A DNA stretch of 59,773 nt from Caulobacter sp. (GTDB taxonomy: Bacteria; Pseudomonadota; Alphaproteobacteria; Caulobacterales; Caulobacteraceae), in NCBI GenBank assembly GCA_028291055.1, contig JAQGIP010000006.1, forward strand, positions 1 through 59,773. Direction: 5' to 3'. The notes under the pieces are model-generated. The model was given only the letters and a program-made list of their open reading frames with translations. It ran no database searches and had not been told where the DNA came from. Position numbers and translations under genes: made by a program. Shown one piece after another: positions 45,659-54,906 of this stretch. Numbering within the stretch: position 1 is the first letter of the stretch; each line of letters opens with the position of its first letter.

Positions 45659-47305
45659 ATGAAACCTGTGCCGTCCAAGCGACGCTGGGCCCCCGCAATG
45701 GCGGGTCTCCTCGGTCTGGGCGCCGCCCTGGCCGTGGGTCTGAGCGCCTGCGCCTCAGGCACGCCCGCCGCCCGCACCCAGTGCGAGGCGCTGGAGAAGC
45801 TGAACATCGCCGGTGGCAAGGTGGTCTCCGCCAAGCTGGTCGGCGCCGGTTTCAAGATGTCGTGGAAGACGGCCCTGATCGGGGTGTGGGGCTTCAAGCA
45901 GCCGCAGTCGTGCCGCGTGACCCTGGTGCTGAAGCCTTCGCCGGATTCCCACATCAACACCGAGGTCTGGCTGCCGGCCACGGGCTGGAACAACCGCCTG
46001 TTCGGCGTGGGCAACGGCGGGTTGGCCGGCAGCATCGACTACCTGTCGATGAATGTGGGGCTCAGCCACGGCTATGCGGTGGCCGCGACCGACACCGGCC
46101 ACAAGGGCGACGGCAACAACGGCGAATGGGCGCTGAACCATCCCGAGCTGCTGAAGGACTTCGGCTGGCGCGCCATCCACGAGACCGCGGTCGCCGCCAA
46201 GACGCTGATCGCCGCCTACTATGGCCGGCCCGTGGGCCATTCCTATTTCATCAGCGGCTCCAACGGCGGCCGCGAGGGGCTGATGGAGGCCCAGCGCTTC
46301 CCCGAGGACTATGACGGCATCGTCGCCGGCGCCCCGGCCTTCGATGGTCCCAACAACGTCGCCGCCTCCGCCTGGACCCAGACCAGGCTGCTGCGCACGC
46401 CCGCCAGCTACATCCTGAAGGCCAAGCTTCCAGCCATCCAGGCGGCCGTGCTGAAGCAATGCGATGGCCTCGACGGGCTGAAGGACGGCCTGATCGAAAA
46501 TCCCATGGTCTGCCGCTTCGACCCGGCGGCGATGCTGTGCCAGGGCAAACAAACCAATCAATGTCTGAACGCCAACCAGGTGGAAAGCCTGCGCGCCATC
46601 TATAGCGGGCCCGGCGGGTCACTCGGCGACAGCCGCAACTGGGGCTATCCCCCCGGCGGCGAGGAGGGCTGGAAGGAATGGGGCATCGGCAACGGACCGC
46701 GCAAGTCGATCCAATACCACTTCGCCTTGGAGTTCCCCCGCTACCTTGTCTACGGCGACCCCAAGTGGGAGCTTTCGCGCTTCGACTTCGCCAAGGACCG
46801 CCCCGAGATCGCCCGCGTGATGGGCGTCTTCTACACCGCCCGCGATCCGGACCTGACCCGCTTCAAGGCCCGCGGCGGCAAGCTGATCCTCTATCACGGC
46901 TGGTCCGACCAGGCGCTGGTGCCCCAGCTGACCATCGACTACTTCAACCGCATGACGGCGGCGATGGGCAAGGACCAGACCGACGGCTTTGCGCGGCTCT
47001 ATATGGCGCCGGGCGTGTGGCATGTGATCGGCGGACCCGGACCCAATGTCTTCGGCCAGATTCCGGGCAATGAAGACCCCCGCTACAGCGTCACCGCCGC
47101 CATCGAGCAGTGGGTGGAGAAGGGCGTGCCGCCCGGCCCGATCATCGCCAGCAAGTACAAGAACGACCTCAAGCCCCAGTTCCTGGCCGGCAGCATGACG
47201 GCCATCCGCACGCGCCTGCTCTGCCCTTGGCCGCTGGTGCAGCGCTACAAGGGCGCGGGCAGCATCGACGACTACCGCAGCTTCGCCTGTGGTCCCGCGG
47301 AGTAA
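45659..47305 (+). CDS. Tannase/feruloyl-esterase family lipoprotein with altered active-site cysteines
   Basis: A 548-aa protein. A lipoprotein signal with Cys31 (VGLSAC) suggests envelope anchoring. Family motifs: WLPATGWNNRLFGVGNGG, catalytic Ser201 in ISGSNGGREGLMEAQRFPEDYDGIVAGAP, Asp417 in LYHGWSDQAL, His455 in MAPGVWHVIGGPGPN. Characterised members have Cys directly before Ser and directly after His, joined by a disulfide (CS-D-HC). Here those positions are Gly200 and Val456, so both cysteines are absent together. Likely an ester hydrolase. Start ATG 45659 is chosen since GGAG lies upstream. The ligase follows 5 nt after the stop. Confidence 0.87.
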   Translation: MKPVPSKRRWAPAMAGLLGLGAALAVGLSACASGTPAARTQCEALEKLNIAGGKVVSAKLVGAGFKMSWKTALIGVWGFKQPQSCRVTLVLKPSPDSHINTEVWLPATGWNNRLFGVGNGGLAGSIDYLSMNVGLSHGYAVAATDTGHKGDGNNGEWALNHPELLKDFGWRAIHETAVAAKTLIAAYYGRPVGHSYFISGSNGGREGLMEAQRFPEDYDGIVAGAPAFDGPNNVAASAWTQTRLLRTPASYILKAKLPAIQAAVLKQCDGLDGLKDGLIENPMVCRFDPAAMLCQGKQTNQCLNANQVESLRAIYSGPGGSLGDSRNWGYPPGGEEGWKEWGIGNGPRKSIQYHFALEFPRYLVYGDPKWELSRFDFAKDRPEIARVMGVFYTARDPDLTRFKARGGKLILYHGWSDQALVPQLTIDYFNRMTAAMGKDQTDGFARLYMAPGVWHVIGGPGPNVFGQIPGNEDPRYSVTAAIEQWVEKGVPPGPIIASKYKNDLKPQFLAGSMTAIRTRLLCPWPLVQRYKGAGSIDDYRSFACGPAE

Positions 47306-47310
47306 GCACG

Positions 47311-48870
47311 ATGACCAAGATCGGCTACGTCTCCAGCATGCTGGCCGTCACGGCGGACCATCGCGACCGGCCCGCCGTGACGTTCGGCGGTCAGGTGGTG
47401 TCGTGGGGCGAACTGCTGGACCGCGCCGCGCGGCTGGCGGCGGGCCTGCGCGCGCTGGGCGTTCGCGACGGCGACCGCGTGGCCATCCTGTCGGCCAACA
47501 GCGATCTCTACATGGCGCTGTACCTGGCCGTGCCGTGGGCGGGCGGCGTGCTGGCGCCGCTCAACAACCGCTGGAGCGTGGAGGAGAACGCCTACGCCAT
47601 CGCCGATTGCGAGCCGACGGTTCTATTGGCGAGCGGCGAACTGATCGCCGCCAACGCCGCCCTGTTCGAGGGGCGGCACGGCGGGGCGACCCTCGTGGCG
47701 CTCGACGAGACGCCGCGCGAGGGCTGGCTGAACCTCTCCGACCTGCTGGCCCACGTCCCGATCCCGGACGCCGGGCGGGGCGGCGAGGACCTGCTGGCGC
47801 TGTTCTACACCGGCGGCACCACGGGCCGGTCCAAGGGCGTGATGCTGAGCCACGCGGGCTTCGTCAGCAACTCCATGGCCATGCGTGACATCGGCATCTG
47901 TCCCGACGCCTGCCGCATGCTGGTGGTGGCGCCGCTGTTCCATCTGGCCGCCGCCGCCGCCCTGACCATGGTCATGCTGGCCGCCGGCACGGCGGTGATC
48001 GCGCCAGCCTTCGATCCGGCGGGAACACTGGACCTGATCGCCGAGCAGGATGTCACCGACGCCCTGCTGGTGCCGACCATGGTGCAGATGCTGCTCGACG
48101 GGCCGGGCTTCGACGCGGGCAAGCTGTCGAACCTCAAGACCGTGATGTACGGCGCCTCGCCGATGCCGGAAGCGACCATCGACCGGATCATGGACGCCGC
48201 CCCGCACCTCGACTTCTTCCAGTGCTACGGCATGACCGAGGTGTCCTGCACCGCAACCGTGTTGAAGCCCGAATACCATCGCGGCGAGCACCGCGCGGCG
48301 GGGCGCCATCGTGGTGCGGGCGTGCCGCTGCCCACCGCCGAGCTGATGATCGTGGGCGAGGACGGCCAAGCCTTGGCTCAGGGCGAAGTGGGCGAGATCC
48401 TGGTGCGCGGCAAGGGCGTGATGCTGGGGTATTGGAACCAGCCTGAGATGACGGCCGAGGCCCTGCGCAATGGGTGGATGCACACCGGCGACGGCGGGCG
48501 GCTGGACGACCACGGCATCCTCTATGTGGTCGACCGCATCAAGGACATGATCGTGTCCGGCGGCGAGAACGTCTATTCGGCCGAGGTCGAGAGCGCGCTG
48601 ACAAAACACCCCGACGTGGCCCAGTGCGCCGTCATCGGCGTGCCCGACGAACGCTGGGGCGAACGGGTGCACGCCGTCGTCGTGGCGCGGCCCGGAACCC
48701 AGCCCAGCGTCCAGTCGATCACCGACCACTGCCGTGCGCTGATCGCCGGATACAAATGTCCGCGCAGCGTGGAGTTCCGCGACGCCCTGCCGCTGTCGGC
48801 GGCCGGCAAGGTGCTGAAGGCCGACCTTCGCGCGCCCTTCTGGCAGGGCCACAGCCGCAATGTCGCCTGA
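47311..48870 (+). CDS. Acyl-CoA ligase (AMP-forming), module 2
   Basis: A 519-aa ANL enzyme. LFYTGGTTGRSKG lies at about 165-177, CYGMTEVSCTAT is the A5-like motif, MHTGDGGRLDDHGILYVVDRIKDMIVSGGENVYSAEVE covers the hinge, and SAAGKVLKADLR gives the C-terminal lysine. It is more like medium-chain or aromatic acyl-CoA ligases than the two closely related ligases at 30442 and 51739. It should activate the acid released by the preceding esterase. Start ATG 47311 with GGAG upstream; the upstream extension overlaps the esterase gene. Confidence 0.91.
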   Translation: MTKIGYVSSMLAVTADHRDRPAVTFGGQVVSWGELLDRAARLAAGLRALGVRDGDRVAILSANSDLYMALYLAVPWAGGVLAPLNNRWSVEENAYAIADCEPTVLLASGELIAANAALFEGRHGGATLVALDETPREGWLNLSDLLAHVPIPDAGRGGEDLLALFYTGGTTGRSKGVMLSHAGFVSNSMAMRDIGICPDACRMLVVAPLFHLAAAAALTMVMLAAGTAVIAPAFDPAGTLDLIAEQDVTDALLVPTMVQMLLDGPGFDAGKLSNLKTVMYGASPMPEATIDRIMDAAPHLDFFQCYGMTEVSCTATVLKPEYHRGEHRAAGRHRGAGVPLPTAELMIVGEDGQALAQGEVGEILVRGKGVMLGYWNQPEMTAEALRNGWMHTGDGGRLDDHGILYVVDRIKDMIVSGGENVYSAEVESALTKHPDVAQCAVIGVPDERWGERVHAVVVARPGTQPSVQSITDHCRALIAGYKCPRSVEFRDALPLSAAGKVLKADLRAPFWQGHSRNVA

Positions 48871-48896
48871 CCTTTCGATCTCTAGGAGCAAGCAAG

Positions 48897-50081
48897 ATGA
48901 GTAGCGTTCGCGTCGCCGGCGTCGGCATGATCCCCTTTTCCAAGCCGGGCCAGAGCGAGGACTGGGACGTGATGGCCGAGAAGGCCGTGCGCGCCGCCCT
49001 GGCCGACTCCGGGGTCACCTACGACCAGATCCAGCAGGCCTATGTCGGCTATGTCTATGCCGACTCCACGGCCGGCCAGTCGGCCCTCTACCGCGTGGGC
49101 GTCACCGGCATCCCCATCGTCAACGTCAACAACAACTGCTCCACCGGCTCCACCGCCCTCTATCTGGCGCGCCAGATGGTCGAGATGGGGGCGGCCGACT
49201 GCGTGCTGGCGGTGGGCTTCGAACAGATGGTCCCCGGCGCGCTGGGCATGGTGTTCAACGACCGCAAGCGCACGCTGGACTACCACCTGTCCAAGCAGGT
49301 CGAGATCCAGGGCTATGACGAGACCGCGCCGATGGCCGCCCAGCAGTTCGGCGGCGGCGGCCTCGACTATCAGGCCCGCTACGGCGCCAGCGACGAGGCC
49401 TTCGGCCTGATCAGCGTCAAGGCTCGCAAGCATGCCGCCAACAACCCCCTGGCCCTGTTCCGCGATCCGCTGACGCTGGAGGAGGTGATGGCCTCCAAGC
49501 ACCTGTTCGGCCCGATCACCCGCTTCCAGGCCTGCCCGCCCACCTGCGGCGCGGCCGCCGCCGTGCTGGTCTCGCCGGCCTTTGCCGCCAAGCACAACCT
49601 CACCGCAGGGGTCGAGATCGTCGCCCAGTCGATGACCACCGACGTGGCCGGCACCTTCGAGGGCCGCTCGATGATGAGCGTCATCGGCTACGACATGGCC
49701 AAGGAGGCCGCGCGCCAGGTCTATGAAGCCGCCGGCGTCGGCCCCGACGACGTGCAGGTGGTCGAGCTGCACGACTGCTTCACGCCCAACGAGCTGGTCA
49801 GCTACGAGTCCCTGGGCCTGTGCGAAGAGGGCGGCGCCGAGCGCTATATCCGCGACGAACAGAACACCTATGGCGGCAAGCACGTCACCAACCCGTCGGG
49901 CGGCCTGCTCTCCAAGGGCCACCCCCTGGGCGCCACGGGCCTGGCGCAATGCTACGAGCTGACCCACCAGCTGCGCGGGTCGGCCGACAAGCGTCAGGTG
50001 GACGGCGCCAGGTTCGCGCTGCAGCACAATCTCGGCCTGGGCGGCGCCTGCGTGGTGACCCTTTATCACGCGGTGGGCTGA
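48897..50081 (+). CDS. SCP-x-type thiolase (lipid-transfer protein family)
   Basis: A 394-aa thiolase. Nucleophile Cys81 in NNNCSTGS, HDCFTPNE at 292-299, and GHPLGATG at 341-348 with catalytic His342. The NNNCSTGS and LHDCFT motifs are characteristic of the sterol-carrier-protein-x thiolases, which cleave bulky or branched 3-ketoacyl-CoAs, for instance from steroid side chains. It completes, with ligase, MaoC pair and SDR, most of a beta-oxidation-like cycle (no dehydrogenase in this cluster). AGGAG lies before the ATG. Confidence 0.92.
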   Translation: MSSVRVAGVGMIPFSKPGQSEDWDVMAEKAVRAALADSGVTYDQIQQAYVGYVYADSTAGQSALYRVGVTGIPIVNVNNNCSTGSTALYLARQMVEMGAADCVLAVGFEQMVPGALGMVFNDRKRTLDYHLSKQVEIQGYDETAPMAAQQFGGGGLDYQARYGASDEAFGLISVKARKHAANNPLALFRDPLTLEEVMASKHLFGPITRFQACPPTCGAAAAVLVSPAFAAKHNLTAGVEIVAQSMTTDVAGTFEGRSMMSVIGYDMAKEAARQVYEAAGVGPDDVQVVELHDCFTPNELVSYESLGLCEEGGAERYIRDEQNTYGGKHVTNPSGGLLSKGHPLGATGLAQCYELTHQLRGSADKRQVDGARFALQHNLGLGGACVVTLYHAVG

Positions 50082-50179
50082 CGTACGGCGGGCGCTAGCG
50101 GCATGGGGCCGAGCGATTGTCCTAAAGTCGCCCGGCGCGCGTTATCCTTCGCGCACCCCTGACTGCTGTTGAGCCGCTT

Positions 50180-51667
50180 ATGACCTCCACCGACACCACC
50201 ACTGAGCGGGCGCGCCTGGCCCTGGCGCGTCCCGACCTGTTGCGCGAGGCCGCGTGGATCGGCGGGCAGTGGGTCACGGGTCAGGAAACCATCACCGTCA
50301 GCAATCCGGCCACCGGCGGGGCGCTGGGCGCCGTGCCCTCCCTGGGCGCGGCGGAGACGGGTGATGCGGTGGCGGCGGCCGGGGCGGCCCTGCCGGCCTG
50401 GCGGGCGAAGACGGGCAAGGAACGCGCGGCGGTGCTGCGCAAATGGTTCGACCTGATCATCACCCACAAGGCCGACCTGGCCCGGCTGATGACCGCCGAG
50501 CAGGGCAAGCCCCTGGCCGAGGCGGAGGGCGAGGTGGTCTATGCCGCCAGCTTCATCGAATGGTTCGGCGAAGAGGCCAAGCGGGCCTACGGCGACATCA
50601 TCCCCGGCCACCAGGCCGACAAGCGGCTGCTGGTGATGCGCCAGGCTGTGGGCGTGGTGGCCGCCATCACGCCTTGGAATTTCCCGGCGGCGATGATCAC
50701 CCGCAAGGTCGGACCGGCCCTGGCGGCGGGTTGCACCGTGGTGTTGAAGCCCTCGGAACTGACGCCCTTCTCGGCCCTGGCGCTGGCCCTGCTGGGCCAT
50801 GAGGCCGGGTTGCCGGACGGGGTGTTCAATGTGGTCACCGGCCATCCCAAGGGGATCGGCGAGGTGCTGACCGGCGATCCGCGCGTGGCCAAGTTCACCT
50901 TCACCGGCTCCACCGCGGTGGGCAAACTATTGGCGGCGCGGTGCATGGACACCGTCAAGAAGGTGTCGCTGGAACTGGGCGGCAACGCCCCCTTCATCGT
51001 CTTCGACGACGCCGATCTGGACGCCGCCGTGGACGGGGCCATGGCCTCCAAATACCGCAACACCGGCCAGACCTGCGTCTGCGCCAACCGCTTCTATGTC
51101 CAGGCCGGCGTCTATGACGCCTTCGCCGGAAAGCTGGCCGCCCGGGCGGCCGCCCTGGCCGTGGGGGACGGGCTGTCCGGCAAGACCGACCAGGGGCCGC
51201 TGATCAACGAAAAGGCGGTGGAGAAGGTCGAACGCCATGTGGCCGACGCCCTGGCCGGCGGCGCCCAGGCCCTGACCGGCGGCCACAGGCTGGATGCGCA
51301 GGCGACCTATTTCGAGCCCACCGTTCTCACGGATGTGGCTCCCGACGCGCTGATGAACCGCGAGGAGACCTTCGGGCCGGTGGCCGGCCTGGTGCGGTTC
51401 GAGACCGAGGCCGAGGCGATCGCGCTCGCCAACGCCACCCGCTTCGGCCTGGCGGCCTACCTCTACACCCGCGATCTCAGCCGCGCCTTCCGGGTCGGCG
51501 AGGCGCTGGAGAGCGGCATGGTGGGGTTGAATACAGGGTTGATCTCCACTGAGGTGGCGCCCTTCGGCGGGGTCAAGGAATCGGGACTGGGGCGCGAGGG
51601 CTCTCACTATGGCCTCGACGAATACACGGAGCTGAAGCTGCTCTGCCTGGGCATCGAGGCGGGCTAA
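50180..51667 (+). CDS. gabD: Succinate-semialdehyde dehydrogenase-type aldehyde dehydrogenase
   Basis: A 495-aa ALDH. Catalytic Cys299 with a second Cys301 (GQTCVCANR), Glu265 in LELGGNAP, ITPWNFPAAMITRKVGPALAAGCTVVLKPSE and FTGSTAVGK are typical of GabD. It oxidises succinate semialdehyde or a related omega-oxo acid to the diacid with NAD(P)+. The paired cysteines are those seen in redox-switched SSADHs. It sits 98 bp after the thiolase and may belong to the same catabolic set or be independent. Convergent with the following ligase. Confidence 0.9.
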   Translation: MTSTDTTTERARLALARPDLLREAAWIGGQWVTGQETITVSNPATGGALGAVPSLGAAETGDAVAAAGAALPAWRAKTGKERAAVLRKWFDLIITHKADLARLMTAEQGKPLAEAEGEVVYAASFIEWFGEEAKRAYGDIIPGHQADKRLLVMRQAVGVVAAITPWNFPAAMITRKVGPALAAGCTVVLKPSELTPFSALALALLGHEAGLPDGVFNVVTGHPKGIGEVLTGDPRVAKFTFTGSTAVGKLLAARCMDTVKKVSLELGGNAPFIVFDDADLDAAVDGAMASKYRNTGQTCVCANRFYVQAGVYDAFAGKLAARAAALAVGDGLSGKTDQGPLINEKAVEKVERHVADALAGGAQALTGGHRLDAQATYFEPTVLTDVAPDALMNREETFGPVAGLVRFETEAEAIALANATRFGLAAYLYTRDLSRAFRVGEALESGMVGLNTGLISTEVAPFGGVKESGLGREGSHYGLDEYTELKLLCLGIEAG

Positions 51668-51738
51668 CGTCCCGGCCGCCGCTCGTTATGCGCGTTCTTT
51701 GCCGACGTGGCGGAAGCGTTCGCAGACCGCGTTGAGCG

Positions 51739-53433
<1,695 letters not shown>

Positions 53434-53510
53434 GTCGGTGAACTCGCCCCTGGCCTGGATATCCGGAGCCGCGATCGATCGGGTCGCGACGGCCCTCGTC
53501 CTACCTCATA

Positions 53511-53524
53511 TGTAAATATTTACA
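53511..53524. promoter_or_regulatory. LacI-type operator TGTAAATATTTACA, copy 1
   Basis: A perfect 14-bp palindrome between the divergent ligase and lacI-type genes, 77 nt from the ligase start and 140 nt from the regulator start. An identical copy is at 54871-54884. Such an AT-rich 14-mer occurring twice by chance in so GC-rich a window is very unlikely. Confidence 0.82.
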
Positions 53525-53664
53525 ACCGGCACCGGCGGCCGAGGCCCGAAAGGGCGGCGGGGCAGGTCGGTCGGGTGAACCGGCCGGGCCTGTTGTGCTT
53601 CGCGCGAGTCTGGCGGAGACAGGGGGCTTGCGAAGCGCGGGATTGACGTGAGCGGTATGCCCCG

Positions 53665-54675
53665 ATGACCAAGAGGACCCGTGTTCGCGCCAATTCCACG
53701 GAGGTGGCTCGTCTGGCCGGTGTCTCGATCGCGGCCGTGAGCCGCGCCTTTGCACCCGGCAGCAGCATTTCACCGGCGCTGGCCGAGCGCGTCTACGCCG
53801 CAGCGCGCGAGCTGAACTACGTCCCCAACAATCTCGCGCGAAGCCTGATCACCCGGCGAACCAACATCGTCGCCCTGATGCTGCCGACGACCTCCAATCC
53901 CATCTTCGCGGCCATGCTGGACGAGATCAGCCTGCGCCTGGAGGATCAGGGCAAGCAGGTGCTGCTGTTCACGCCCAGCGACGTCGCCGACTTCGACCGC
54001 ACGCTGCAGCACATGCTCCAGTACCAGGTCGACGCCATCGTAATCGCGGCCGCCTCGATCTCCAGCCGCATGGCGGCGCTGTGCGTCGACCGCAACGTGC
54101 CGGTCGTCACCCTGGGACGCTACCTGCCGGGCATCCCCGTCCACAGCGTGCGCGGCGATGAGCATGATGCGGGAACGCAAGCCGCCGATCTCGTCCTGAA
54201 GGGCGGCGGAAGACGTTTCGGCGTCATCGACGGGTCCCCGAACCTGACGACCATCGTTGAGCGCAAGGCGGCGGTCACGGCGCGCCTGGAGAGCGCCGTG
54301 GGGCCCGGCGCGATCCGCATCGCGGACGGGGGGTTGACCTATGCGGGCGGCCATCGCGCGGCCCTGGCCCTTATGGAGGGGCCCGATCGTCCAGATACCC
54401 TCGTCTGCCTGACGGACATCATGGCCCTGGGCGCCATGGACGCGGTCCGCCACGCGCTTGGCCTCAGGGTTCCCGAGGATGTCGCCGTCGTCGGCTTCGA
54501 CGACATCCCGGAGGCGGGCTACATGAGCTACCAGCTCTCCACCGTGCGCACGCCGGTCAAGGAGATGGCCAAGTATATGATCGAGTTGATCTCGGCCAAG
54601 CCGGAACCGGCGGAACCCCGCGCCATCAAGATCCCCGCGCAGCTGATTGTCCGGGCTTCGACGCGCGGCCTCTAG
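53665..54675 (+). CDS. LacI-family transcriptional regulator (module 3)
   Basis: A 336-aa protein. HTH and hinge: STEVARLAGVSIAAVSRAFAPGSSISPALAERVYAAARELNYVPNNLARSL (residues 11-61), then a periplasmic-binding-protein-like domain (NIVALMLPTTSNPIFAAMLDEI, VCLTDIMALGAMDAVR, VAVVGFDDIPEAGYMSYQLSTVRTP). LacI proteins usually sense sugars or related small molecules, but here the neighbours are an acyl-CoA ligase and TonB receptor. Identical 14-bp palindromes flank the gene and are its probable operators. Its stop codon TAG is contributed by a dispersed repeat. Confidence 0.91.
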   Translation: MTKRTRVRANSTEVARLAGVSIAAVSRAFAPGSSISPALAERVYAAARELNYVPNNLARSLITRRTNIVALMLPTTSNPIFAAMLDEISLRLEDQGKQVLLFTPSDVADFDRTLQHMLQYQVDAIVIAAASISSRMAALCVDRNVPVVTLGRYLPGIPVHSVRGDEHDAGTQAADLVLKGGGRRFGVIDGSPNLTTIVERKAAVTARLESAVGPGAIRIADGGLTYAGGHRAALALMEGPDRPDTLVCLTDIMALGAMDAVRHALGLRVPEDVAVVGFDDIPEAGYMSYQLSTVRTPVKEMAKYMIELISAKPEPAEPRAIKIPAQLIVRASTRGL

Positions 54676-54773
54676 AGCGCCGCTCCGATAGAATCGGAGC
54701 GGCGCTCTAGCTATTTGTTTTGTCGCGCTTTTCGGCGGCGAACCGGTTTCCACTTCGCCGGAAAGCGCTCTAG
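54672..54773 (+). repeat. Dispersed about 104-bp repeat, copy 2
   Basis: Same orientation and nearly identical to 2476-2581. It begins at the LacI-type gene's stop codon (CTC-TAG) and has the same two internal inverted repeats, GATAGAATC-centred and CGGCGAACCGG-centred. Confidence 0.9.
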
Positions 54774-54870
54774 CCCTGCCGTTTTGACGGGCTCGTCAGG
54801 AATTTCCCGCGCGCCGTGACTTTTGACGCCGCGATCAATTGCGTCGCGATGGAGCCCGTGATATCCCCAT

Positions 54871-54884
54871 TGTAAATATTTACA
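54871..54884. promoter_or_regulatory. LacI-type operator TGTAAATATTTACA, copy 2
   Basis: Identical to the palindrome at 53511-53524 and 22 nt upstream of the TonB receptor ATG, a position where a bound repressor would block transcription or initiation. Confidence 0.82.
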
Positions 54885-54906
54885 AAACAAAGGGGGGTTA
54901 CGGAAC

